11,322 nucleotides of DNA from CAYJEO01 sp044432805 (lineage in GTDB: Bacteria > Bacillota_I > Bacilli_A > RF39 > UBA660), in NCBI GenBank assembly GCA_044432805.1, contig JAWXUI010000035.1, positions 1 through 11,322 of the forward strand, written 5' to 3'. The translations under genes were made by a program, and so were the position numbers. Positions 1 to 6,262 of the stretch are shown one piece after another (within the stretch, counting starts at the first letter, position 1; every line of letters begins with the position of its first letter). The notes beneath the pieces were generated by a model. The model made no database searches. It was not told the DNA's origin and saw nothing but the letters and a program-made list of their open reading frames with translations.

Positions 1-287
1 GTGTTGTTGGGCCTACTGGATTAACTGGAGCTACTGGGCCTCAAGGGTTACAAGGCCCTAAGGGTGACACTGGTACGCAAGGAATGAAAGGTGAAACTGG
101 AGCTACAGGTTTGCAAGGTATTCAAGGGTTAACAGGGCCAAAAGGCGATACTGGTGAAATTGGACCACAAGGGTTACAGGGAGAAACAGGTATTCAGGGT
201 CCTCAAGGTATAGCTGGACCTCAGGGTGAAATAGGGTCTCAAGGACCTATTGGTTTAACTGGACCACAAGGTGTCAAATTTCGTTGA
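1..287 (+). CDS. Collagen-like Gly-X-Y protein, 5' partial, 3' end probably cut off by insertion
   Basis: The frame is open from the left edge (first full codon at 3) and reads about 30 uninterrupted Gly-X-Y triplets rich in GPQG, GETG, GDTG and GLTG, then ends GVKFR-stop at 287. Bacterial collagen-like proteins of this kind (BclA-type spore or surface filaments) form triple helices and normally continue into a C-terminal trimerising domain after the repeat. Here the stop comes two residues after the last triplet, and base composition changes at the same place, so I infer that the gene was interrupted by the element and that VKFR is partly element-encoded. The ATG at 84 is an internal repeat codon, not the true start. 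An intact short collagen protein is possible but less likely. Confidence 0.8.
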   Translation, partial: VVGPTGLTGATGPQGLQGPKGDTGTQGMKGETGATGLQGIQGLTGPKGDTGEIGPQGLQGETGIQGPQGIAGPQGEIGSQGPIGLTGPQGVKFR

Positions 288-289
288 CA
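272..289. repeat. 6-bp perfect inverted repeat at the presumed element junction
   Basis: TGTCAA (272-277) and TTGACA (284-289) are perfect inverted repeats around a 6-bp spacer. They sit exactly where the collagen repeat ends and overlap its TGA stop. Serine recombinase attachment sites are imperfect inverted repeats around a 2-bp crossover, so this may be part of attL. The match is short and could be chance. Confidence 0.35.
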
Positions 290-311
290 TACTATTATAA
301 TAACAAATATG

Positions 312-896
312 TTAATTGCTCTTAAAAATTTGAATTTTCCTACCTCTAATTTTTTTATATATAGTTTCATCAGTGGTTTCTGAAACTTTACTTATTTTTG
401 TTGCTTTCGAACCATGTATAAAGTCTAATTGATCTGTTGTTGTAATATACAATAAGTCATTTTTAATAAAATCTAAAAATTTATCATCTATGCTTCGTTT
501 ACCACTAAATAATATCACTTTAATTCTACGAGAAAATAAATCGTCTAATATCACGTTCAAATTTGATGTGACAGCATCAGCATGGTCTCTTTTATATTCA
601 TATAATTTAGCTTTATTTTTAGTTATTACTGAGAAAAAATTATATAAAGTATAGCTTCCAACATTACTAAAAGTAGTGTTAGACTCTATCAAGTTAATAA
701 GATTCTTATTTGTAGCATCAAGAAAAAGAGAAGCTTTCGCTGGATTTAAGCCTATACAAACTACACGTCCTCTTTTACTTTCATTCCATATCAACTCTTC
801 TTTATGTTTATGAGTGGGTGTATTTGGTTTTGCTACATTAGTATAACTAACTTCTAATTCTCTCTCTATTTTATATTTAATAGCTTTTTTTTCCAT
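312..896 (-). CDS. DUF1643-like protein
   Basis: A 194-residue protein recognised as DUF1643-like from the segment VVCIGLNPAKAS (about residues 45-56), followed by a D-x-T (60-62) and a hydrophobic segment with an N-F pair near 86-88. This fits the family pattern of IGLNPS-A-, D-T and NLF-type blocks. DUF1643 proteins are small, soluble and of unknown biochemical role; they are often seen in phage and mobile-element cargo. The start at 896 has a good ribosome site (AAGGAAG, 5 bases before ATG). It is the last gene on the minus strand before the presumed element end and stops only 24 bp from the collagen fragment. It probably shares a transcript with the membrane protein gene upstream (76-bp gap). 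No clear terminator was seen. The family call is by eye from one conserved block. Confidence 0.65.
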   Translation of the reverse strand: MEKKAIKYKIERELEVSYTNVAKPNTPTHKHKEELIWNESKRGRVVCIGLNPAKASLFLDATNKNLINLIESNTTFSNVGSYTLYNFFSVITKNKAKLYEYKRDHADAVTSNLNVILDDLFSRRIKVILFSGKRSIDDKFLDFIKNDLLYITTTDQLDFIHGSKATKISKVSETTDETIYKKIRGRKIQIFKSN

Positions 897-971
897 AATT
901 TCTTCCTTTCAAATATTGTAAATTTTTAATCAATAGATTAGCTTCTTCTAGTTTGATAAACATAACATTAT

Positions 972-1712
972 TTATATTTTTAATTTTTCTGTCAAAACTT
1001 CATCTATTTTTATTTCTAATTCCTCAGTTTGATCAATAAAGTCTCTCAACCAAAAAGTTTGTAGCATTGCGTTATATTTAATAAATTCATTAGAGTTATT
1101 AATAAACCACTCATAATTAGAATCAATTTTTTTTAATTTATAATATGCATCTTTTATTTTATTAACTTCACATATATAGCTCGATTTTAAGTTCACTAGC
1201 ATATTATATATATTTAAAAATTTTTTTCTAATTTCACTACATTTATCTATCTTTCTTAAAAATAATGAGATTTTTTCCAATTCAAGACCTATTTGTTTTA
1301 AATCGAATGATACTTCATTTAAAATCAGCAATAAATCAAAACCATAATTTTTAATAGTTCCCCTAATTTCATCATATTCTTCTTCACTAATAGATTTTTT
1401 AATACTGCTAAATTTCCATATAATAATATTAGATTTGTGAATTTTTCTTAGTAAATCATATGAAGATATTTGAAAATTTCTTGTAATTAAACCGTACTCC
1501 TCTTTTGTTTTTTCAATTTCTGACATCTTATCAAAACGAACAAAAAGTAATAATATAATTAAATTACAAAGTAAATTAGTAAATAGACCAGCTAGAAATA
1601 CAAACCAAGTTTTTTCAAAAAAAATCGTCCCAACAAACATCACAATTACTATTAATGCATTTACTACAAATGCAAATGTTAGAAACTTCTTTTTAATTTT
1701 AAAAATTCCCAT
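972..1712 (-). CDS. Two-helix membrane protein with long cytoplasmic helical domain, unknown function
   Basis: I do not recognise the family. From the ATG at 1712 the protein has 246 residues. A basic N-terminus (KIKKK) is followed by two hydrophobic helices at about 10-31 and 37-58 with a very short outside loop, then about 185 charged, mostly helical residues rich in K, E, I and L that should face the cytoplasm. An upstream TTG (1721) is in frame, but the ribosome site AAAGAGG (1722-1728) touches it, while it lies 9 bases before the ATG, so I choose the ATG. The gene has its own promoter between it and the recombinase gene and is followed by the DUF1643-like gene. Position at the element edge and membrane-plus-soluble layout suggest cargo, possibly a defence effector or exclusion protein; that is inference only. 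Confidence 0.7.
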   Translation of the reverse strand: MGIFKIKKKFLTFAFVVNALIVIVMFVGTIFFEKTWFVFLAGLFTNLLCNLIILLLFVRFDKMSEIEKTKEEYGLITRNFQISSYDLLRKIHKSNIIIWKFSSIKKSISEEEYDEIRGTIKNYGFDLLLILNEVSFDLKQIGLELEKISLFLRKIDKCSEIRKKFLNIYNMLVNLKSSYICEVNKIKDAYYKLKKIDSNYEWFINNSNEFIKYNAMLQTFWLRDFIDQTEELEIKIDEVLTEKLKI

Positions 1713-1739
1713 TGCTATCAACCTCTTTCTTTACTTTAT

Positions 1740-1767
1740 ATTATACTTTATAAGCATAAATAAGCAA
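1740..1767 (-). promoter_or_regulatory. Sigma-A type promoter for the membrane protein/DUF1643 unit
   Basis: On the minus strand TTGCTT (1762-1767) is followed after 16 bp by a perfect TATAAT (1740-1745). Transcription would start near 1733, about 20 bases before the ATG at 1712, leaving room for the AAAGAGG ribosome site. The -35 lies inside the left arm of an inverted repeat and one of two ATAAGCA copies, so the promoter may be controlled by a bound protein. Confidence 0.6.
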
Positions 1768-1797
1768 ATAACTCTTTATCGAATTATTAGCTTATTT
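1750..1797. repeat. Inverted repeat (13 of 14 bp) plus helical-phase ATAAGCA direct repeat
   Basis: AAATAAGC-A-AATAA (1758-1771) pairs with TTATT-A-GCTTATTT (1784-1797): 13 of 14 bp match around a 12-bp loop. ATAAGCA also occurs twice exactly 10 bp apart (1750-1756 and 1760-1766). The right arm covers the stop codon of the second recombinase and the left arm covers the -35 of the next gene. There is no T-run after the stem on either strand, so it is a poor rho-independent terminator; an operator or protein-binding site fits better. Confidence 0.5.
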
Positions 1798-3280
1798 GTA
1801 GATTACATTTATATTCTAAGTCTAGTTCTATTTTATTATCAGTTTTAGTAATAATACATTGTTTTGCTACTGCTTTAACTAAATCATTTATATCTATTAG
1901 TTCAGTTGCTTTTTTTAATTGTTTAGATAATTCATTTACTCTGTATTCAAGCATTTCTTTTGTTAATTTATTTTCATTGTTTTCTCTTAATGATTCTTTT
2001 AATTTTATTAGTTTGTTGTTTAACATTGCAACCTTATCTTTGTATTCATGTTCTTTTGTATTTCCATCTACATAACTTTCAAATAGTTTTTCTAGTTCAT
2101 TTTCTTTTTTGTTTATATCTTTTAAAAGTTTGTCTTCTTCTATTATTTGTGATTTGTTAATATTTTGAGTTTTAACTCTTCCTATTAATACATTAGGAGA
2201 TTTAATATATTCATTTATTAGAGCTTGTATATCACTTAATATAGGATTATGGAGTAATTCTGTATTAATACTGATACTACATTTTTTACATCTATATATC
2301 GGAGTTTTGTTGTTTTGTTTTTCATATATAAATGTACTATTGCATTTGCTACATTTAAAGAATCCTTTAATTCTATTTGGATTAGTTTGTAATTTAACTT
2401 TTCTTGAAGTTCTTATTTCTTGTGCTTTAATATATTCTTCTTTACTTATAATTTGAAGTTTGGGATTATCTATAATTATAATATCATTATTCTTAATTTC
2501 TTTACCTTTTACAGTTTTAGTTTTAAGATTTACAATACATCCTGTATATTCAATTCTACAAACTATTTTTAATATAGATGAATTATTCCAAAAGTATTTA
2601 TCTTTTATGTTTGTATATGAATTGTTATATAATTCATACTTTCTGTATGCTGGGGATACTACTTTCTTTTTAGTTAATTCTTTAGCTATATCACTTGGTA
2701 ATATATTTTTATTATACTGTTCGAATATGTATTTAACCACTTCAGCTGATATGTCATCTATAGCTAATTCTTTCTTTCCTACACGTTTATAACCATAACA
2801 TCCTCTTGTCGATAAGTTTTCTATTTTAGACCTTCTTTGAGTAGAAATTTTGGCTTTTTCAAGACATTCTTTATAATAATACTCGTTACAGTATGTCCTT
2901 ATTAAAACATTAAAATCTATATCATTTTTATTTGAATCAAATTTATCACTTAATGATATAACTCTCATGTTATTTTCTGGAAAGATGAATTTTAATAATT
3001 CTAATGCTTCATACATATTTCTACTTAATCTCGAAAAATCTTTTATAATTATAGTATTTATTTTTTTAGTTCTCATATCATTTAACAGATCCTGAAATCC
3101 AGGTCTATTACTATTGCTACCAGTATAACCATCATCTATATATGTTTTATATACTTCTAGTTTATTTTCATTAGCGTAGTTTAATAGACCTGTGATTTGA
3201 TTTTCTATTGAATTAGATATTCCTTCTTTTGCATCTTCTCTTGATAGTCTAGTGTATAATGCTGTTTTCTTTATTGTCAT
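1787..3280 (-). CDS. Large serine recombinase 2 (divergent member of the tandem pair)
   Basis: A 497-residue DNA recombinase that should cut and rejoin DNA through a serine-DNA bond, acting in element excision or integration. The N-terminal resolvase domain keeps the catalytic set: Y9-T-R11-L-S13 with nucleophile S13, and KDFSRLSR with D81, R84 and R87. A recombinase domain follows (about 155-290, with YGYK and VVKYIFEQY), then a zinc ribbon (C310, C313, C331, C334) and a coiled-coil stretch (about 375-470). The linker after the catalytic domain (about 128-160) departs from the usual NE-YAKDIS-KI pattern seen in its neighbour, reading NEYYYKECLEKAKIS. The start has ribosome site GGGAG 8-9 bases upstream and overlaps the end of the upstream recombinase by 32 bp, so translation is probably coupled. 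Similar paired recombinases are known in SCC (CcrA/CcrB), but I would not assign those names. Confidence 0.93.
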   Translation of the reverse strand: MTIKKTALYTRLSREDAKEGISNSIENQITGLLNYANENKLEVYKTYIDDGYTGSNSNRPGFQDLLNDMRTKKINTIIIKDFSRLSRNMYEALELLKFIFPENNMRVISLSDKFDSNKNDIDFNVLIRTYCNEYYYKECLEKAKISTQRRSKIENLSTRGCYGYKRVGKKELAIDDISAEVVKYIFEQYNKNILPSDIAKELTKKKVVSPAYRKYELYNNSYTNIKDKYFWNNSSILKIVCRIEYTGCIVNLKTKTVKGKEIKNNDIIIIDNPKLQIISKEEYIKAQEIRTSRKVKLQTNPNRIKGFFKCSKCNSTFIYEKQNNKTPIYRCKKCSISINTELLHNPILSDIQALINEYIKSPNVLIGRVKTQNINKSQIIEEDKLLKDINKKENELEKLFESYVDGNTKEHEYKDKVAMLNNKLIKLKESLRENNENKLTKEMLEYRVNELSKQLKKATELIDINDLVKAVAKQCIITKTDNKIELDLEYKCNLQIS

Positions 3281-4874
3281 TATTAAAATCTCCCAACAAC
3301 TTTTTTATTTTAAAGTCATAATTAAAATCAAATATATTTTCTTTTTTGTTTATTACTATTGAATCTAATAATGATATGATATTTATTCTATCTAGTTTTG
3401 TTGAGAAATCTATTTTCATTATTCTTGTATAAAACCTTTCGAATTCTTCTAGGTAATTTATGTCTATTGGTTTACTTAGAGATTTATTATATAACTCTAG
3501 CATTTGTTTTTTAATTAGTTCTTTTTGCTGTTGATACTTAGACATCATCTTTAGATATAATTCATCATCTATTACATTATTTTCATTTTGTTCGAATAGT
3601 CTTGTAATACGGTTGTCTATTAGGTATAACTCATCTTTTAGATTCTTTAGTAGTTGTTCATCATTTTGATTTGTTTCTTCTTTTGGTTCAAAGTATGTCT
3701 TAGCATACTCTTTAATTTCATTGTAATTTATATCTATTATATTTTTTAAAGTAGTCATTTCATTAATGTATAGTTCTTCTATAAAATTTGCTCTTATATG
3801 ATTTTTATTTTTACAGTTTTTATGAGTACACATATAATAATCAGTCGAAGAGTATTTAGTGGTTTTTCTAGCAAACTTTAATTCTTTACCACATCCTACA
3901 CAAATCAATTTCCCAGCAAATTTTTTAACTTCTATTGGATATTCTGAATTTTTTAAACTATCCATGATTTTATTTGCTTGTTTATATTGTTCTTTAGATA
4001 TGATTGGTTCAAATATATTTTCAAAATGGAATTGATTATCTTTTTTTACTTTATTTCTTTTTTTCTTTCTAAGATTTGTAGACTCAAATTTTTTATTTAT
4101 TAAATCTCCTGTATATTCTATACATCTAATTGTTCTTATTATGATATCTGGTTTCCATCTATATTTTTCATCACTATTAATTAATTGTGAGTTTTTTCTA
4201 CTGTTATAGTTTGTTTTTAAATATAAATAGTAACTAGGATTTACAACTTTATTATCAAATAGTTTTTGTGCTATTTGAGAACTCTTTAAACCTTTAATAT
4301 AATCTTCAAATATCATTTTAACAATAGGAGCAGTTTCTGGATTTATTACTCTATCTTTATTTTCATTTATTGAGTATCCATAAAGTGGAATTCCAGAACC
4401 TATTACTTTAGGTTGTTTCATTTTATTATTCATTGAGAATTTTATTTTTTTTGATATATCCTTAGCGTATATTTCATTGAAGATATTTTTAAATGGTGCT
4501 AAGTCATTTTCTTTTAATGAATCATAATCATCATTAACAGCTAAATACCTAACATCATTATCAGGAAAATAATGATACATATAGTAGCTAGTTTGTACAA
4601 ATTCTCTTCCTAGTCTTGATTGATCCTTTGTAATTACCATGTTTATCTTTCCATTTTCAACATCCTCAAGTAATTGTTTAAAAGCTGGTCTTTCAAAATT
4701 TGTTCCAGAATATCCATCATCTATATATGTATTATAAACTTCCCAATTGTTGTTTGTTACATATTCTGATAATGAGTTTTTTTGATTCTCAATTGACATA
4801 CTAACTTCATTAGTTCCATCATCTCTTGATAATCTACAATATACCCCTACTTTGTAGTTTAGTTGTTGCTGCAT
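3249..4874 (-). CDS. Large serine recombinase 1 (TnpX/TndX-like)
   Basis: A 541-residue protein of canonical large serine recombinase layout. The resolvase domain has Y12-C-R14-L-S16 (nucleophile S16), IDDGYSGTNFERP (51-63) and KDQSRLGR with D84, R87 and R90. The NEIYAKDISKKI helix (133-144) and LYGY (164-167) lead into the recombinase domain (about 160-300). A zinc ribbon follows (C325, C328, C349, C354), then a coiled coil (about 395-470) of the type that controls directionality in this family. All expected active-site residues are present and length is normal, so it should be functional. It follows the TnpW-like gene by 4 bases and overlaps the next recombinase by 32 bp, forming one operon. 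It shares the catalytic and zinc-ribbon pattern with recombinase 2 but differs clearly in sequence, so it is not a recent duplicate. Confidence 0.95.
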   Translation of the reverse strand: MQQQLNYKVGVYCRLSRDDGTNEVSMSIENQKNSLSEYVTNNNWEVYNTYIDDGYSGTNFERPAFKQLLEDVENGKINMVITKDQSRLGREFVQTSYYMYHYFPDNDVRYLAVNDDYDSLKENDLAPFKNIFNEIYAKDISKKIKFSMNNKMKQPKVIGSGIPLYGYSINENKDRVINPETAPIVKMIFEDYIKGLKSSQIAQKLFDNKVVNPSYYLYLKTNYNSRKNSQLINSDEKYRWKPDIIIRTIRCIEYTGDLINKKFESTNLRKKKRNKVKKDNQFHFENIFEPIISKEQYKQANKIMDSLKNSEYPIEVKKFAGKLICVGCGKELKFARKTTKYSSTDYYMCTHKNCKNKNHIRANFIEELYINEMTTLKNIIDINYNEIKEYAKTYFEPKEETNQNDEQLLKNLKDELYLIDNRITRLFEQNENNVIDDELYLKMMSKYQQQKELIKKQMLELYNKSLSKPIDINYLEEFERFYTRIMKIDFSTKLDRINIISLLDSIVINKKENIFDFNYDFKIKKLLGDFNNDNKENSIIH

Positions 4875-4878
4875 ATAA

Positions 4879-5016
4879 TCACTCTTTCTTTTCTTCGTTT
4901 AATATATCTTTTTGTTTTAATAAATCTAATACTACATCTATTAGTTCTCTTCCATTTTCATTAAAGTGTCTTCTTACTGTTACTTCTTGATTATTTATTG
5001 TGTATGTTGTTTTCAT
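4879..5016 (-). CDS. TnpW-like small transposon protein
   Basis: A 45-residue reading frame starting MKTTYTINNQEVTVRRHF and ending EEKKE, with a helical C-terminal half (NGRELIDVVLDLLKQ). The ribosome site AGGTG lies 7-8 bases before ATG, and the stop is 4 bases before the first recombinase ATG, so it is clearly the first gene of the recombinase operon. Small proteins with a short KTTYxIxx(x)EVxVxxxF opening followed by a helix, placed just before large serine recombinases, are annotated as TnpW in Tn4451-type elements; the role is not established. I base the family on size, pattern and position; the gene itself is more certain than the family name. Confidence 0.65.
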   Translation of the reverse strand: MKTTYTINNQEVTVRRHFNENGRELIDVVLDLLKQKDILNEEKKE

Positions 5017-5054
5017 AATTAATCACCTATTAATTATATGAAGCAATAATTTGT

Positions 5055-5097
5055 CCATATACCTTTCGGTATTATATTAATAAGTGACTAGGTATGG
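5055..5097. repeat. Imperfect inverted repeat with inner hairpin and TATAAT upstream of the recombinase operon
   Basis: CCATATACCT (5055-5064) faces AGGTATGG (5090-5097), an inverted repeat with a 2-base slip, spanning 43 bp. Inside it, minus-strand ATACC-GAAA-GGTAT (5059-5072) is a perfect 5-bp hairpin with a GNRA-type loop. A minus-strand TATAAT (5071-5076) abuts the hairpin, 55 bp upstream of the TnpW-like start, but I see no good -35. It could be an operator, the start of the operon's leader, or a recombinase binding site. Confidence 0.4.
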
Positions 5098-5128
5098 TTT
5101 GATAACTTATATATATTAAATCTAGGTT

Positions 5129-5608
5129 TTAGAAATTTTCTTTTATATATTTGTTTATTTCTTGTTCTAATTTTGTATCTGATATTGTTATTTTTGCATT
5201 ATAGAATTTTTTTACATAGTTTATTGCATAAGCAGCTGCATCTATTTCTAATGGGTTAAATATTTTTTTGTAGTTATCTTTTTCTTTTATTAATTTATTG
5301 TATTCTTTTATCCATAATTTTTTATTTTTGTGGTCTTTGTTCATTGCTTCAAATTGGTATTGGTGTCTTAATTCATGGGCTAGTGTTATAACCATTCTAT
5401 CGAAGTCTAGTTCTTCATTATATTTAAATCTTATTATTTGTTTTATAGGGTCTATAAAGCTTATTTCATTAAATCTATGGAATGTATATTTCCAAGGTTT
5501 AATATTTAAATGTTTTGCTATTTTGATTATTTCTCCTTCTAGTATTTCAATTGCTACTTCATCACATCTGTTTAAAAAAAGTATATTTTGTAAATTAATT
5601 TGATTCAT
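5129..5608 (-). CDS. ImmA/IrrE-like zinc metallopeptidase
   Basis: A 159-residue protein with the zinc-peptidase motif TLAHELRHQ (H78, E79, H82) and a downstream NPLEIDAAAYA block (117-127) in which E121 or D123 would be the third metal ligand, as in the E-xEA-xFA segment of ImmA/IrrE proteins. Such proteases cleave or inactivate a partner repressor and switch on a mobile element; the divergent Cro/CI gene is the obvious candidate target. The frame extends upstream to 5677, but the ATG at 5608 is preferred. It has ribosome site AAGGA 6 bases upstream, and the promoter at 5657-5685 would otherwise lie within the coding region. ImmA in ICEBs1 is made with its repressor from one transcript; here the genes diverge. 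A generic HExxH peptidase of other function cannot be excluded. Confidence 0.75.
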   Translation of the reverse strand: MNQINLQNILFLNRCDEVAIEILEGEIIKIAKHLNIKPWKYTFHRFNEISFIDPIKQIIRFKYNEELDFDRMVITLAHELRHQYQFEAMNKDHKNKKLWIKEYNKLIKEKDNYKKIFNPLEIDAAAYAINYVKKFYNAKITISDTKLEQEINKYIKENF

Positions 5609-5641
5609 TTGTATTCCTTCTTTCTTTTTGTGGTATGTTAT

Positions 5642-5710
5642 TAACCTACTAATTATAGTATAGTATAATAATAACATATTGTCAATTGAAAAGTTTGTCT
5701 GTAACCTACT
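5642..5710. repeat. Two TAACCTACT direct repeats flanking the metallopeptidase promoter
   Basis: The 9-bp word TAACCTACT occurs at 5642-5650 and 5702-5710, exactly 60 bp apart in the same orientation. One copy lies at the expected transcription start of the minus promoter, the other between the two divergent promoters. This is a likely operator pair for the adjacent Cro/CI-type protein. Binding is inferred. Confidence 0.5.
5657..5685 (-). promoter_or_regulatory. Strong sigma-A promoter of the metallopeptidase gene
   Basis: On the minus strand a perfect TTGACA (5680-5685) and TATACT (5657-5662) are separated by 17 bp. A TATAAT further downstream overlaps this -10. Expected start is near 5650, giving a leader of about 42 bases before the ATG at 5608. 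It may also serve the TnpW/recombinase operon, since no terminator was found between 5016 and 5129. Confidence 0.8.
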
Positions 5711-5716
5711 TTTTTA

Positions 5717-5745
5717 TTGTGTATTAATTATTTATACTATATAAT
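5717..5745 (+). promoter_or_regulatory. Promoter of the repressor gene
   Basis: On the plus strand TTGTGT (5717-5722) and a perfect TATAAT (5740-5745) are separated by 17 bp. The transcript would start near 5752, about 15 bases before the ATG at 5767, just including ribosome site GAGG (5755-5758). It begins 7 bp downstream of the second TAACCTACT copy, so a repressor bound there could affect both promoters. Confidence 0.6.
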
Positions 5746-5766
5746 CAAGTAAATGAGGTATTTAAT

Positions 5767-6078
5767 ATGAATGATATAAAAATTGTTATTAGTGAAAATA
5801 TTAATAAATATTTAAAAGAGAAAAACATGAAGAAGAATGATTTAGCAATTAAATTAAATATACATAAAACTTCTGTAGGTGCATGGTGTAGTGGTTCAGC
5901 TGCCCCAGCAATTTCTATTATTCCTTTGCTTTGTGAGGTTTTAGATATTACAATTAATCAACTGTTTTCTATGTCAACTGATAAAACTATTTCTGCTGAA
6001 GAGTTTATGATGTTAGAACGTTTTAGAAGTGTTAGTTTGGCTAAGCAAAATATTATTATTGAGTTATTAAAAGAATAA
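5767..6078 (+). CDS. Cro/CI-type helix-turn-helix repressor
   Basis: A 103-residue DNA-binding protein with an HTH_3 (XRE) domain at about residues 8-66: NMKKNDLAIKLNIHKTSVGAW forms the helix-turn-helix (about 20-40), followed by the typical IIPLLCEVLDITINQLF. The C-terminal 30 residues are helical (LERFRSVSLAKQNIIIELL) and are the usual dimerisation part. Its size and its position facing an ImmA/IrrE-like protease suggest it keeps the element silent, with the TAACCTACT repeats as candidate operators. The start has ribosome site GAGG 8 bases upstream. It is one of only two genes on the plus strand of the element part seen here, as expected for a lysogeny-type control gene. Confidence 0.9.
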   Translation: MNDIKIVISENINKYLKEKNMKKNDLAIKLNIHKTSVGAWCSGSAAPAISIIPLLCEVLDITINQLFSMSTDKTISAEEFMMLERFRSVSLAKQNIIIELLKE

Positions 6079-6108
6079 AATATTTAAGAAATAAGGGGGT
6101 GTTTATAT

Positions 6109-6219
6109 ATGTGGAGATGGAAGACAAAATTAATTGAAAAACTTACTGTTACACAAACAGTTATTTTATCATTAGTTATATTATTTGTTGGGACTTTTCT
6201 TATTGGTTATTTTTGTTAA
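6109..6219 (+). CDS. 36-residue single-helix membrane protein
   Basis: A short reading frame, MWRWKTKLIEKLTVTQ, followed by an uninterrupted hydrophobic helix (about residues 17-35) ending GYFC. The ribosome site AGGGGG (6094-6099), 9 bases before ATG, is among the strongest in the window, which argues that it is translated. It lies 30 bp after the repressor gene on the same strand and is followed at once by a terminator, so the two form an operon. The basic head and single helix match the general look of small type I toxins and of phage or plasmid exclusion peptides, but I recognise no family. Confidence 0.6.
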   Translation: MWRWKTKLIEKLTVTQTVILSLVILFVGTFLIGYFC

Positions 6220-6225
6220 AAATTA

Positions 6226-6262
6226 AAAAGCTACTAGTTATTTATTTTAACTAGTAGCTTTT
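6226..6262. terminator. Bidirectional rho-independent terminator
   Basis: A perfect 15-bp stem, AAAAGCTACTAGTTA (6226-6240) and TAACTAGTAGCTTTT (6248-6262), with a 7-base loop and A/T runs on both outer sides. It lies between the convergent repressor operon and the minus-strand gene, whose TAA stop (6261-6263) overlaps the right arm. Confidence 0.9.

Noticed and set aside
1..287. Repetitive short motifs as a CRISPR-like or tandem repeat array
   Set aside because: The periodicity is 9 bp of Gly-X-Y codons with variable words; no constant repeat with unique spacers.
284..301. TTGACA followed by TATAAT beside the collagen gene end
   Set aside because: The spacing is only 6 bp, so they cannot form a promoter together; a joint promoter in an excised circle is imaginable but not shown.
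877..963. A 28-codon minus-strand frame overlapping the start of the DUF1643-like gene
   Set aside because: No ribosome site before its ATG, and its second half only mirrors the start of the real gene in another frame.
1960..2792. Plus-strand frames opposite recombinase 2 (1960-2160 and 2460-2792)
   Set aside because: They are hydrophobic shadows of the recombinase coding strand; no ribosome sites, and the opposite strand is clearly coding.
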